A stretch of DNA of 34,717 nt from a virus. The notes below the pieces were generated by a model. It had not been told where the DNA came from. It searched no databases and saw nothing but the letters and a program-made list of their open reading frames with translations. Shown one piece after another: positions 1 to 8,274 of this stretch. How positions within the stretch are numbered: position 1 is the stretch's first letter; each line of letters starts with the position of its first letter. The translations under genes were made by a program, and so were the position numbers. The DNA is taken from the IMG/VR virus record IMGVR_UViG_3300010392_002350, positions 1 through 34,717 of that record; one strand, 5' to 3'.

Positions 1-1
1 C

Positions 2-439
2 TATCTTTCTCTAGCAAACCTCTCGCCAGAGAGAAAAAGCCCATATGTCAAAGTAGTTGAAAAAACTTGGGGACAAGAGAGATGGATTGCTAATTCGCCA
101 ATGTATTGTAGCAAATTTCTTGATGTTAAATATGGACATGGAACTAGTATCCATCACCATGAAAAGAAGTTTGAAACGATGGTTGTGATTTCTGGTGGAT
201 TTAGAATCATGATAGAGAACGATTTCGTTTTCATGTATGAGGGAGACATTTTAAATATTTCTCCATATCAAATTCACAAAATAGATGCACTTACACCAGA
301 ACTGTCCTCTTTTAGCGATTACGCTATTATGCTTGAAATTTCTACTCAACATTTCGACGATGATTCAATTAGACATGGCACAGATTTGGAAAAATATTTA
401 GACGAATTAATGAAGGAAGAAGATGGACCAGAAAATTAA
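2..439 (+). CDS. Cupin protein resembling mannose-6-phosphate isomerase, 5' end outside window
   Basis: The frame is open from the left edge, so the gene starts upstream. The visible part begins with a stretch (KTWGQERWIANS, then YCSKFLDVKYGH) that matches the style of type II mannose-6-phosphate isomerase cupins, where W-G-x-E-x-W-I-x-N precedes the metal-binding strand. The first cupin motif is intact: HHHEKKFE gives H-x-H-x4-E followed by a glycine six residues later. The second motif is looser (G-D-I-L-N-I-S-P-Y-Q-I-H) but keeps a histidine. The known family binds a metal and interconverts phosphorylated hexoses; no such activity is proven here. The ATG at 101 would cut off the conserved N-terminal strand, so it is probably not the true start. 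It fits the sugar-related genes at the far end of the window. The next gene overlaps its end by 17 bases. Confidence 0.7.
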   Translation, partial: YLSLANLSPERKSPYVKVVEKTWGQERWIANSPMYCSKFLDVKYGHGTSIHHHEKKFETMVVISGGFRIMIENDFVFMYEGDILNISPYQIHKIDALTPELSSFSDYAIMLEISTQHFDDDSIRHGTDLEKYLDELMKEEDGPEN

Positions 440-926
440 AAACTTAATTGATACTGGGATGCAGAGAAATATTTGTGTATATGACGCTGATGCATGTTCT
501 GGTGAGATAACAGACAGACTTATTTCTATTGCTAAATCTCTGTTTGTTTGCAATGATTTTAATGGCAATAAATACGAACCGGCAAAGTTGTATTTAGGGT
601 ATGGGGCAGTAGGTCAACTCGAAAATCGAATTCTTTATTGTCAAGAAAAAATGATGAACGAACTTCTAGAACAGTCTTATATTACCAAAGGTATTTATAA
701 TGATTTCTTTGCAGACAGTGAGAGAAGATTTGAGGAAATAAAAGGTAAGTTAGTTTCATACTATGGTTTAGAGTTGGTAGTAGTTGATGGTTTTGATGAA
801 ATGGACTCGTATCCAATATGGAACAATTATCTTAACGAATGTAATTTTGATTTTGGTGGACACGATGTTAGCTTAATTATGTTAACAGACTCGAATGATG
901 AAGTACCATTGTTAGGTACTTATTAA
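423..926 (+). CDS. Hypothetical phage protein, 167 aa
   Basis: I do not recognise this protein. It is a soluble-looking mixed alpha/beta protein starting with a hydrophobic strand (NICVYDADACSG) that superficially recalls an Asp-containing nucleotide- or phosphate-binding loop, and has a second hydrophobic strand ending in Asp (LELVVVDGFDEMD). No membrane segment or cysteine cluster is visible. The start ATG overlaps the upstream cupin gene by 17 bases and has a good ribosome binding site (GAAGGAAGAAG just before it). A 70-base gap follows before the ribonucleotide reductase gene; that gap contains only a 17-codon ATG frame at 937-990 without clear support. Confidence 0.7.
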   Translation: MDQKIKNLIDTGMQRNICVYDADACSGEITDRLISIAKSLFVCNDFNGNKYEPAKLYLGYGAVGQLENRILYCQEKMMNELLEQSYITKGIYNDFFADSERRFEEIKGKLVSYYGLELVVVDGFDEMDSYPIWNNYLNECNFDFGGHDVSLIMLTDSNDEVPLLGTY

Positions 927-996
927 GATATATACGATGGAAATAGGATGGCTCGTTTGGATTTACGACAACCACTTTATTAATAGATAGGCAACG

Positions 997-3225
997 ATGC
1001 AAGTTACAAAGAGAAACGGAGAACTGGTAGATTATGACGTACAAAAAATTCACAAAATCCTTTCATGGGCCACTGATGGGATAAAAAACGTTTCTATCAG
1101 CGAGATTGAGATGCACGCGGAACTCAATCTTGAAGATGGAATGAAGACAAGACAAATCCACAAAGTATTAACCGATTCTGCTATCGGATTGGCAACAGCA
1201 GACACACCAGAATATGAGGACGTGGCTTCTCGGTTGCTACTCTATTCACTACGTAAGGACGTATGGGGCGAATCAGAACCCCCTCGTCTTTATGAACATA
1301 TCAAAACAACAATCAAAAAAGGTATTTATCAACCAGAAATTTTGGAATGGTATACTGAGTCTGAAATTCACAAACTAGGCAAGTATATCAAACATAACCG
1401 CGACGAAACACTAAGTCATTCTGGTCTAACTCAACTCATCGATAAATACCTCTTAGCAAATAGAATCACAGGTGAAGTCTACGAGACACCACAATTTGTT
1501 TATATGCTTCTTGCTATGTGTACCTTCCATCGGTATGACAAGAAGACACGCTTAAAGTACGTAAAGGGTTATTACGATAAGATTAGTCAATTCAAGATTA
1601 ATATTCCAACGCCTGAGATGTGCGGACTACGTGCGGGCAATCAATTTGCATCTTGCGTGCTAGTTGACTGTGATGACACAATGGATTCTTATGGGGCATC
1701 TGTATTAGCTGTTGGCAAATATACATCTAAATCTGCTGGTATTGGCTTGAATTTAGGTAGAGTAAGACCAATTGGTGCACCAGTTGATGGTGGAAGAGTT
1801 GTACATACTGGTGTTATCCCATTCCTCAAGACTTTTGAGAGTATGGTTAAAAGTGTATCTCAGTCATCACGTGGTGGTGGAGCTACCGTCAACTTCCCAT
1901 TCTGGCATTTAGAAGCAGAATCGATTATGAAGTTGAAACAGAATACAGAGGTAGATGAGAAGAGCGTTCGTAAACTGGACTACGTCATCCAGTATAGTCG
2001 TATCTTCTATGAAAGACTGCTGGCAGGAAAAAAGGTCACCCTATTCTGTCCTAAAGAATGTGCCGACCTATACGATGCATTTGGTACTCCAGAGTTTGAT
2101 GAGTTATATGAGAAGTACGAAAAAAGGAACGTGCGTAAGAAGCGTGTGTATGCTCATGACTTGTTTGGTATTCATGTAAAAGAGTATCTGGAAACAGGTC
2201 GTATCTACGTTATGAATATTGACCATGCTAATATGTGTGGTTCGTGGGATTACGAGCAGGCTAAGGTTATCATGACAAACCTTTGCACAGAGATTATGCA
2301 TCCCACTATTCCGATTAAACATCCGTATGATGAAAACGGTAGAATTGGTGTATGTCTTCTTCTTGCCATCAATATGCCGAGAATTAAAGACGAGCAAGAC
2401 CTTGAAGAATGCTGTGATTACAGCGTGCGTGCTAAAAATGAGCTGATTGATATTCAGTCATATCCATTCCCTGCTGCTGAAAGGTTCTGTAAGGACTATA
2501 GAAGTCTTGGTATCGGCTTAACTAATCTGGCTGGATATTTAGCCAAGAACAAGATTATGTATGATAGCAAAGAGGCTCTAGAAGCTGTTGACGAGTTTAT
2601 GGAAAAGATGCAGTACTACCTATTGAAAGCATCTTGTAATTTGGCAAAAGAAAGAGGGCCATGTAAAGATTTCGATAAGACTAAATATGCTAAAGGTATG
2701 CTACCTATTGACTGGATGCACCCGAAGGCTGTTGACCTAATTGAGCGTAAGCCAAGTATGGACTGGGAATCAATGCGTGCTGCGATTGCCGAACATGGGC
2801 TTTATAACTGTACACTCACAGCTATGATGCCGTGCGAAAGCAGTTCTGTTATTCAAAACGCTACGAATGGAATTGAGCCAGTAAGAAGCCTACTTGTTTA
2901 TAAAGATTCAAAGAGTGGTAACAATAAGCAAATTGTTCCTTATTACCGTACTAGAAAGCAGTACTACAAAACTGCATTTGAGATGGATAGTAATGAGCCT
3001 ATGTTAAAAATGTGTGCCACAATTCAAAAATGGACTGATATGGGTATTTCATGCAATCTCTATTACGACTATGAAAAGTTTGAAGGTGGGGTTATCCCCC
3101 TCAGTGTAATTAGCTCTGATATTGTTAAAGCATACTCATGGGGAATCAAAACATTGTACTACATTGTTACTCCTGATGGTGATGATGATGCTACTGTGTG
3201 TGCTGGAGGTGCATGTGCAATCTAG
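997..3225 (+). CDS. nrdA: Ribonucleoside-diphosphate reductase class I, large (alpha) subunit
   Basis: Reduces ribonucleoside diphosphates to deoxyribonucleotides with the NrdB subunit encoded just downstream. At 742 residues it is full length. Residues about 1-90 form an ATP-cone allosteric domain (starts VTKRNGELVDYD). The active-site cysteine pair is C220 (FASCVLVD) and C453, the catalytic N-x-C-x-E is N428/C430/E432 (TNLCTEIMHP), the radical-transfer tyrosines are Y721/Y722, and the C-terminal redox pair is C735/C740 (CAGGACAI). The conserved PCESSSVIQNATNGIEP stretch is present. All catalytic residues of a class I enzyme are therefore visible. The 10-base end of this gene overlaps a small GTG-started ORF. 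The gene heads a likely operon nrdA-small ORF-nrdB-mazG. A presumed dATP/ATP control through the ATP-cone follows from family knowledge. Confidence 0.97.
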   Translation: MQVTKRNGELVDYDVQKIHKILSWATDGIKNVSISEIEMHAELNLEDGMKTRQIHKVLTDSAIGLATADTPEYEDVASRLLLYSLRKDVWGESEPPRLYEHIKTTIKKGIYQPEILEWYTESEIHKLGKYIKHNRDETLSHSGLTQLIDKYLLANRITGEVYETPQFVYMLLAMCTFHRYDKKTRLKYVKGYYDKISQFKINIPTPEMCGLRAGNQFASCVLVDCDDTMDSYGASVLAVGKYTSKSAGIGLNLGRVRPIGAPVDGGRVVHTGVIPFLKTFESMVKSVSQSSRGGGATVNFPFWHLEAESIMKLKQNTEVDEKSVRKLDYVIQYSRIFYERLLAGKKVTLFCPKECADLYDAFGTPEFDELYEKYEKRNVRKKRVYAHDLFGIHVKEYLETGRIYVMNIDHANMCGSWDYEQAKVIMTNLCTEIMHPTIPIKHPYDENGRIGVCLLLAINMPRIKDEQDLEECCDYSVRAKNELIDIQSYPFPAAERFCKDYRSLGIGLTNLAGYLAKNKIMYDSKEALEAVDEFMEKMQYYLLKASCNLAKERGPCKDFDKTKYAKGMLPIDWMHPKAVDLIERKPSMDWESMRAAIAEHGLYNCTLTAMMPCESSSVIQNATNGIEPVRSLLVYKDSKSGNNKQIVPYYRTRKQYYKTAFEMDSNEPMLKMCATIQKWTDMGISCNLYYDYEKFEGGVIPLSVISSDIVKAYSWGIKTLYYIVTPDGDDDATVCAGGACAI

Positions 3226-3352
3226 TCTAATTATCTGTGACGCGAGAACCGGCTCAAACCTTTTAGGAATGAGCCTCGGTTTAGATTTAGTAATTAATAA
3301 AGACGAATTAATGGAAGCTGTTAAACATCATCATTTTGAGGAATATCTATGA
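3215..3352 (+). CDS. 45-aa protein encoded between nrdA and nrdB (GTG start)
   Basis: A short frame beginning with GTG at 3215 that has an excellent Shine-Dalgarno sequence (GGAGG at 3205-3209, five bases away) lying inside the end of nrdA. It overlaps nrdA by 11 bases and overlaps the nrdB start by four bases (ATGA at 3349-3352), the signature of translational coupling used throughout this genome. The predicted peptide (MQSSLIICDARTGSN, ending AVKHHHFEEYL) has a single cysteine, so it is not a glutaredoxin or NrdH with a CxxC. A longer frame from 3122 exists but runs inside nrdA. Function unknown; position suggests a role with, or a remnant between, the reductase subunits. Confidence 0.6.
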   Translation: MQSSLIICDARTGSNLLGMSLGLDLVINKDELMEAVKHHHFEEYL

Positions 3353-4407
3353 GAACAGTATATAATCCGAACAACGTTAATACAAAACAACAACCCATTT
3401 TCTTTGGCGAACCTCTCGGTCTTCAGAGATTAGATAGATTAAAATATCCAAAGTTTCTTTCTCTGTATAAGAAACAACTTTCATTCATTTGGCGTCCCGG
3501 TGAGATTAGTCTAGTCAAGGATGCTGCAGATTATGAAATGCTAACTGAGAATGAAAAGTTTATTTTCACGTCTAATCTGAAGTTCCAGACTCTAATGGAC
3601 TCATGCATTAGTAGAGGCGTAGAGACGTTACTGCCTTATATTTCTCTGCCAGAAGTAGAATACTGCTGTAAGGTATGGGGTATGTTTGAGTGTATTCACA
3701 GTGAGTCTTATAACTACATCATCGAAAACGTTTATCCAGACTTCTCTGAAATGCTTGATTCTATCGCTGACGACGAAGAGATTATGAAGCGTGGTAAGAA
3801 AGTAAAAGAGTGGTATGATAAGCTACTTAATGTAGATGAAAACGATAAGCGTAAAACACTTTATAAGACTCTAATCAGCATCAACATTCTAGAAGCTGTG
3901 CAGTTCTTTGTTAGCTTTGTGTGCTCATTTGCATTCGGTAATAATAAGAAGATGATAGGCGACGCCTCTATTATTAAATTGATTCGTAGAGACGAAAATC
4001 TACACCTTCAAATCACACAAAATATGTTGCAAGCATTACATTCAAAACCAGAAGAAGGTTTTATGGATGTAGCACGTGATTGTGCGAAAGATGTAGAGGG
4101 AATGTTTATCCAAGCTGTTGATGAGGAAAAGGAGTGGGCAAGATACCTATTTAAAGATGGGTCTCTACTTGGCCTAACTGAAGCAATTCTATGCGAATAT
4201 ATCGAGTGGATTGCAAATTTAAGATTAAAGACCTTGGGCATGCCAGAAATCTACCCAAAGGCTAGGAACACCATGTCTGGATGGCTGAATTCTTGGATGG
4301 GAGAGGCTAATCAGGTCGCACCACAAGAACAGGAAAATACGGAATATAAAATCGGTGAATCCCGGAACGATATTAAGGGATTTGACTTTGGAGGAATTGA
4401 ACTGTGA
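3349..4407 (+). CDS. nrdB: Ribonucleoside-diphosphate reductase class I, small (beta) subunit
   Basis: The radical-generating partner of NrdA. At 352 residues it is of usual length. The six di-iron ligands are all visible: D84, E114, H117, E182, E216 and H219 (local contexts TLMDS, FECIHSESY, LEAVQFF, RRDENLH). The tyrosine that would carry the radical, Y121, follows the first ligand helix (HSESYNYI), which points to a conventional class Ia type rather than the Tyr-lacking Ic type. The acidic C-terminus ending in GFDFGGIEL resembles the tail that docks on NrdA. It starts with an ATGA overlap on the preceding small gene and its own TGA lies within the GTG start of the mazG-like gene. Confidence 0.97.
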   Translation: MRTVYNPNNVNTKQQPIFFGEPLGLQRLDRLKYPKFLSLYKKQLSFIWRPGEISLVKDAADYEMLTENEKFIFTSNLKFQTLMDSCISRGVETLLPYISLPEVEYCCKVWGMFECIHSESYNYIIENVYPDFSEMLDSIADDEEIMKRGKKVKEWYDKLLNVDENDKRKTLYKTLISINILEAVQFFVSFVCSFAFGNNKKMIGDASIIKLIRRDENLHLQITQNMLQALHSKPEEGFMDVARDCAKDVEGMFIQAVDEEKEWARYLFKDGSLLGLTEAILCEYIEWIANLRLKTLGMPEIYPKARNTMSGWLNSWMGEANQVAPQEQENTEYKIGESRNDIKGFDFGGIEL

Positions 4408-5009
4408 TTGAACTAACTTATCAAGAAGACTCACAATTTTGTGCTGTAGAAGTAACTGAAGAGATTGCTGCACGTTTTAATCAGGAAGTGGCTGACGCTT
4501 TCCACGGTGCTATTGGCATCTCTGGGGAGGTCTCTGAGATTCATGAGGCTTTTTATAATGCTAATTTTTTGCCTGATAAGATTGACACTGTAAATCTTCA
4601 AGAAGAGCTTGGAGATATCTGCTGGTATATTGCTAATATGTGCACAGCACTCAAATACGATGCGAATTGGGCATTACCTCAGACAAAAGTCGAACAGTCT
4701 GCAGATGAGGGGCTGGACAACTTCTTGCTAAAATCCATAAAAATGTCAGTAATTTCAGGAAATATCATGGATGCATTCAAGCGAAAAATCTATTATAATG
4801 TAGAGCTTGATAAAGGAAAGTTGATTGATTGGTTAAACCAGTTAATTAAACTCGTTTATGGTATGGCAGAGAACCTAAAAATCGCATTACCTATTGTTCA
4901 ACAAAAAAATGTTGATAAATTAAGGGAAAGATTTGGAGAAAAATTTTCTGAACATGCTGCTTCCAATAGAAATTTAGAGGCAGAACGAGAAATTTTGGAA
5001 AAAAATTAA
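4404..5009 (+). CDS. MazG-like nucleotide pyrophosphohydrolase
   Basis: A 201-residue all-alpha protein with the metal-binding signature of the MazG/all-alpha NTP pyrophosphatase superfamily: E42-x2-E45 (GEVSEIHEAF) and E68-x2-D71 (EELGDICWYI). The C-terminal part (LRERFGEKFSEHAASNRNLEAER) is typical of the phage-type MazG-like group. Enzymes of this type hydrolyse (d)NTPs to monophosphates and in phages are thought to tune nucleotide pools or alarmones; the substrate here cannot be read from sequence. The start is GTG at 4404, preceded by GGAGG at 4390-4394 and overlapping the nrdB stop by four bases, so it is the last gene of the nucleotide operon. Confidence 0.88.
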   Translation: MIELTYQEDSQFCAVEVTEEIAARFNQEVADAFHGAIGISGEVSEIHEAFYNANFLPDKIDTVNLQEELGDICWYIANMCTALKYDANWALPQTKVEQSADEGLDNFLLKSIKMSVISGNIMDAFKRKIYYNVELDKGKLIDWLNQLIKLVYGMAENLKIALPIVQQKNVDKLRERFGEKFSEHAASNRNLEAEREILEKN

Positions 5010-5032
5010 CAAAATAAAAGAAAAATTGGGTG

Positions 5033-5038
5033 TATAAT
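5033..5038 (+). promoter_or_regulatory. Possible -10 element in the 5010-5116 gap upstream of the PhoH gene
   Basis: The 107-base gap between the mazG-like gene and the PhoH-like gene is one of only two long gaps in the window. It contains a perfect TATAAT at 5033-5038. There is no acceptable -35 box at 16-18 bases; TTAACA at 5006-5011 is 21 bases away. The same gap holds a separated inverted repeat ATTGAC (5041-5046) / GTCAAT (5081-5086). No hairpin with a T run was found, so I see no terminator. Treat as a candidate promoter only. Confidence 0.3.
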
Positions 5039-5116
5039 ACATTGACGAAATGAAAAAGTATTATATGCCCAGTTTATTAAGTCAATTTAGTATTTGGATA
5101 GAATTGGCAGGTTACC

Positions 5117-5854
5117 TTGAGTAAGAAAAAACGCAGAAAAAGAATTCACATCCCAGAGTACAATCAGAAAAAGCAGTTGAAAAATACATTAACGCCAAAA
5201 ACAATTGGTCAAACTGAATATATTAGAGCAATTGCTGAAAATAAGATTATTTTCTGCACTGGGCCAGCAGGTAGTGGTAAAAGTTACTGTGCTGCTGGTA
5301 TAGCGTGTCAAAAACTCTTTGATGGGGAAATCGACACGATTGTTATTACTAGACCAGTAGTAGGAATTGGTAGTAAGTCTATGGGGTTTTTACCGGGAAC
5401 AATGGAAGAAAAAATGGACTTCTATGTTGCTCCGATTATTGCCCACCTTAAACACTTCTTAGGCGAAGAATTATACAATAAGTATAAGCAAGAAAAAAAG
5501 ATTCTTATCTCGCCACTAGAGTTTATGCGTGGTAAGACATTTGACAATGCTTTTGTCCTGCTAGACGAAGCACAGAATACGACATATGGTGAGCTTAAGA
5601 TGTTTATCAGCCGTTATGGACGTGATTCAAAAATGGTATTGAATGGTGACACTAAACAAAGTGACCTAAAGCACACCAGATATGATGATGAAATAGATAA
5701 AATTAACGGTTTCGCTCTTATGATGGATTGGATGAAACAAAAAGAAGAGTTTGGTGTATGTGAGCTGCACTTTGAGGATATTGTCCGTGAAAAAGCTGTA
5801 GCTACATTCCTGAAAACTGTTGAACGAATGGAAAAGGAGATTGGCTTATCATGA
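5117..5854 (+). CDS. phoH: PhoH-like P-loop ATPase
   Basis: A 245-residue protein consisting of a basic N-terminal extension (SKKKRRKRIH) and a PhoH domain. The Walker A motif is G49-S56 (GPAGSGKS) and Walker B is at about residues 147-151 (VLLDEAQN); the conserved ITRPVVGIG and MFISRYGR segments of the PhoH family are present. PhoH domains resemble superfamily 1 helicase cores and are common in phages, where their role is unsettled (RNA metabolism or phosphate stress have been proposed). The start is TTG at 5117, after GGCAGG; no in-frame ATG occurs before the Walker A region. It overlaps the next gene by ATGA. Confidence 0.92.
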   Translation: MSKKKRRKRIHIPEYNQKKQLKNTLTPKTIGQTEYIRAIAENKIIFCTGPAGSGKSYCAAGIACQKLFDGEIDTIVITRPVVGIGSKSMGFLPGTMEEKMDFYVAPIIAHLKHFLGEELYNKYKQEKKILISPLEFMRGKTFDNAFVLLDEAQNTTYGELKMFISRYGRDSKMVLNGDTKQSDLKHTRYDDEIDKINGFALMMDWMKQKEEFGVCELHFEDIVREKAVATFLKTVERMEKEIGLS

Positions 5855-6354
5855 GTTTAGTCAAATGCGAGCCGGAAGAGTTTCAAGCACTTGCTGAGCA
5901 AGAAGATATTATCGAATACTACGAATGTGTTCGCGGGTATATCTGTGAGAACTGTGGAGACAAGTTTGCTGAAATTGGCACCCGTAACGGATATAAATTC
6001 AAGAAGAAATGTCCTAGTTGTAAAAAATTAACCCTTGACTCCCTCATTATGGGGGACGTCAGGGCTTTTGTTAAGGATATTACGACTGTCGGTCAATTGG
6101 CTGAAAAAGACAATAAGAAACTTGGTAAATATGGTGTTGAGGACAAGATTCGGGAAATCAAAGAACAGAAGAAAGCGGCACAAGCGGAAGTTGCTCGTCG
6201 TTCTGGTAGAGATATGAGTCGAGTTATTGAGAAAAAGGAAGACCAGAAAACTTGGTTCAATCCTAATGGTGATAATCTGAGCCACTTGGCAGACCTTAGT
6301 CCTAAAGCACAAGAAAAATATATTGAAACTGGGATTGTAGATAAAAATGCCTAA
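5851..6354 (+). CDS. Zinc-ribbon phage protein, FmdB-like N-terminus
   Basis: A 167-residue protein with an N-terminal zinc ribbon: CENCGDKF (C-x2-C) and KKCPSCKKLT (C-x2-C) about 25 residues later. The middle (ITTVGQLAEKDNKKLGKYG) resembles a stretch found in zinc-ribbon proteins of large phages that are often labelled FmdB-like. This is followed by a charged, probably helical region and an ending that includes TWFNPNG. The ribbon may bind nucleic acid or act structurally; function is not known. The ATG shares ATGA with the end of the PhoH gene, with AAGGAG 11 bases upstream. Confidence 0.78.
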   Translation: MSLVKCEPEEFQALAEQEDIIEYYECVRGYICENCGDKFAEIGTRNGYKFKKKCPSCKKLTLDSLIMGDVRAFVKDITTVGQLAEKDNKKLGKYGVEDKIREIKEQKKAAQAEVARRSGRDMSRVIEKKEDQKTWFNPNGDNLSHLADLSPKAQEKYIETGIVDKNA

Positions 6355-6547
6355 GACTTATTTTTTGACTATGGCAACTTATAGTGACGATACAGAAAAG
6401 TACTATGCTTGGCCTTCAGACTTCCCAGATATGGGTGCAGAGTGGGTTCACGAAGAAATTGAAGAGAACCTAAAATCTTTAACTTATCTTGGGCCGATTG
6501 TTGTATTAGATTATGACAATCTAGAGAGAGGAAAAGTAAATGCCTAA
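6347..6547 (+). CDS. Small hypothetical protein, 66 aa
   Basis: Not recognised. It is a short acidic protein rich in aromatic residues (KYYAWPSDFPDMGAEW) with no cysteine pair or membrane segment. It overlaps the upstream zinc-ribbon gene by 8 bases and the next gene by 8 bases, which supports it as one of a string of coupled small genes. Its own ribosome binding site is weak, so it may depend on translation of the upstream gene. Confidence 0.65.
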   Translation: MPKTYFLTMATYSDDTEKYYAWPSDFPDMGAEWVHEEIEENLKSLTYLGPIVVLDYDNLERGKVNA

Positions 6548-6755
6548 AGCACGTCAAGAGCACGTTGCGATTGTAGATATTCAAATTGCAATTTTTACCA
6601 AAGATGGGCAAGAATTACATGGACCTGTTATGAATCAACAAGATATGTTGGCAGAACAAGTGCCTCATATGAAACGGATTCAAGTCACTGGTTTTGACAA
6701 GTTTGAATGTCTAAAAAAAGTACGTGAAGCAATAAAAAAAATGGAGGATGTATGA
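6540..6755 (+). CDS. Small hypothetical protein, 71 aa
   Basis: Not recognised. A 71-residue protein with a beta-rich start (HVAIVDIQIAIFTKDGQ) and an amphipathic, lysine-rich C-terminal helix (ECLKKVREAIKKMEDV). No metal-binding or membrane motif. A strong GAGAGAGG ribosome binding site precedes the ATG. It overlaps its neighbours by 8 bases upstream and by ATGA downstream. Confidence 0.68.
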   Translation: MPKARQEHVAIVDIQIAIFTKDGQELHGPVMNQQDMLAEQVPHMKRIQVTGFDKFECLKKVREAIKKMEDV

Positions 6756-7072
6756 ATGAACCAATTCCGGGCCACTTAGTTTATGGCTTTACAAAATCAG
6801 AGGAAGATAAGAAAGGGCTATACGAAAAAGATGTTATAACAGTTACTTGCCCTAGCTGTAAGCGTCATTGTGTTGATATTAAAACAGTTGATGACCAACC
6901 TATTTTTCTTAAACATATCATTGTCTGTCCATTCTGTGATGAGGAAAGTTTCATCTATAAAACAGAAGGAAGCTACATTTATGACCTTCCAGACAACGTT
7001 TGTGCGAAAGATATTGTATATGAAGAAAAAGACCAAGTCAAGTTATTTTTAGGGAGTAAAAATGCCAGATAG
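6752..7072 (+). CDS. Small zinc-ribbon protein, 106 aa
   Basis: A 106-residue protein carrying two C-x2-C knuckles, TCPSCKRH and VCPFCDEE, about 26 residues apart, which would form a zinc ribbon. The rest has no known motif. Such stand-alone ribbons are common in phage early regions and may contact RNA polymerase, DNA or RNA, but nothing here shows which. The start is coupled to the preceding stop by ATGA and has GGAGG four bases upstream. Confidence 0.72.
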   Translation: MNEPIPGHLVYGFTKSEEDKKGLYEKDVITVTCPSCKRHCVDIKTVDDQPIFLKHIIVCPFCDEESFIYKTEGSYIYDLPDNVCAKDIVYEEKDQVKLFLGSKNAR

Positions 7073-7394
7073 AAAATCTGATGTGTATGAGAATGTATTC
7101 TACACAAAAGGCAGAAAACGTCTGAGTAACGGGGAATATGCAAGTATTTGCCAAACAACAGACAGTAAACAAATGTGTGCTAGATATGCACTTAACACAG
7201 AATCAAAAGAAGAGTTGTTTTATATCAAGATGCATGGTGGTCGATTGATTGACCCATATCGTCCAGAGAATTCGAAAAACAACCGTTTTACGTACAAAAA
7301 AGTATCGCTACGTAATTTCAAAAAGTATGTTCGTTATTTGCAGACAGGTTCTGAGTATTTATTCAAAGAAGTTGTCCGCGATATCGAAAATTAA
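7062..7394 (+). CDS. Hypothetical basic protein, 110 aa
   Basis: Not recognised. The protein is basic, with a central segment (MCARYALNTESKEELFYIK) followed by HGGRLIDPYRPE and a lysine/arginine-rich C-terminal half that could bind nucleic acid. It overlaps the preceding zinc-ribbon gene by 11 bases and has AGGGAG upstream of the ATG. No membrane segment or signal peptide. Confidence 0.7.
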   Translation: MPDRKSDVYENVFYTKGRKRLSNGEYASICQTTDSKQMCARYALNTESKEELFYIKMHGGRLIDPYRPENSKNNRFTYKKVSLRNFKKYVRYLQTGSEYLFKEVVRDIEN

Positions 7395-7406
7395 GAAGGA
7401 GTAGTA

Positions 7407-7826
7407 ATGGTTAAAAAAGGCCGTTTAAGTAAACTAGAAATCCACTATATCAAAACTAATCCCGGTATGACTAATGAAGAGTTAGCATCAGAATTGGATA
7501 GAAGTGTGGATTCAGTCGCAAAGGTAATTCGTGACACTGTTATCGAATCTGATGATACACAATCAGCAACATCCGAATCAGTAGATACTGATGATTTGAC
7601 AGACGAGCAGAAAGAGGCTTTGAGACGTGTAGAGAATAAGCCTAGAGATGACAACCCAGCAGATGTACGTGCTGTTGATGGTAGTAATCTACCAGTCCGT
7701 AATCTTGGTAAGAATGCAGGTTGGGTTGCATTAACAGCAGCAGAAGCTATGCGTGCTGACAGTATCCCACAAAGATTCTCTGCTAAGAAAGGAACCCCCG
7801 GTGCAAGAAGAGCATTTAAAGAATAG
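7407..7826 (+). CDS. HTH-like N-terminal protein, 139 aa
   Basis: The first 40 residues look like a helix-turn-helix of the kind that reads 'IKTNPGMTNEELASELDRS', with a turn at MTNEE and a second helix VDSVAKVI. An acidic, low-complexity linker rich in Ser, Thr and Asp (about 47-75) separates it from a C-terminal part (GWVALTAAEAMRADS, then RFSAKKGTPGARRAF) with basic residues. It could be a DNA-binding regulator, but no operator is visible. Clear AAGGAG ribosome binding site; its 3' end overlaps the next gene by 26 bases if that gene starts at GTG 7801. Confidence 0.7.
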   Translation: MVKKGRLSKLEIHYIKTNPGMTNEELASELDRSVDSVAKVIRDTVIESDDTQSATSESVDTDDLTDEQKEALRRVENKPRDDNPADVRAVDGSNLPVRNLGKNAGWVALTAAEAMRADSIPQRFSAKKGTPGARRAFKE

Positions 7827-8274
7827 CGAAGTTTGTACCCAGCTTGATAAGTGGATGGACGATACTTGGGTCCATTCCACTCGTTGGGTAGTTGAGTTAT
7901 CTAATGGAGAAACTGTCTGGCAAGATGATGGTAGACCCGGACTAGATGAAGACTCAGCTTGGGTCAGATTGAAAAACTATTGTGAGAATAACGGATACAC
8001 AATTAAGAGTATGCGTCTCCAGTTCAGAAATAATAAGCCAGAACAGGTTTATTCTGGGGGGGAATCATATTTCTTCAGTAAGTTAATTCGTGCTTCATTT
8101 GGTACTTCAAAGAATGACCAAGTTCTGAATACTCATTACTATCTAGTCGGTATGCAAAAGGATGGTGCAGTATATATCGATAAATGGCTTGTTCCAGCAT
8201 TAGTAGTGCAAGATACTTACGTTCGTAGTGTGTATGACTGTCAGGAAAATCTGATTGGAGGATACAATGAATAA
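7801..8274 (+). CDS. Hypothetical phage protein, 157 aa (GTG start preferred)
   Basis: Not recognised by function. The core (RWVVELSNGETVWQDDGRPG, then AWVRLKNYCENNGYTIKSM) resembles conserved uncharacterised phage proteins. The frame is open further upstream, but GTG at 7801 has AAAGGA seven bases before it and is the best-supported start; ATG at 7855 is an alternative that would still keep the conserved core. It overlaps the HTH-like gene by 26 bases and the next gene by 8. Confidence 0.68.
   Translation: MQEEHLKNSEVCTQLDKWMDDTWVHSTRWVVELSNGETVWQDDGRPGLDEDSAWVRLKNYCENNGYTIKSMRLQFRNNKPEQVYSGGESYFFSKLIRASFGTSKNDQVLNTHYYLVGMQKDGAVYIDKWLVPALVVQDTYVRSVYDCQENLIGGYNE

Noticed and set aside
937-990. 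17-codon ATG frame in the 70-base gap before nrdA
   Set aside because: No ribosome binding site, no recognisable sequence and too short to support on its own.
2104-2397. Long open frames on the minus strand, for example within nrdA and also at 17687-18037, 18392-18751 and 28317-28682
   Set aside because: They lie wholly inside well-supported + strand genes, have no plausible ribosome binding site or family signature, and are explained by the codon composition of the real genes.
5042-5064. Promoter made of TTGACG and TATTAT before the PhoH gene
   Set aside because: The two boxes are only 11 bases apart, too short for a sigma-70-type promoter.
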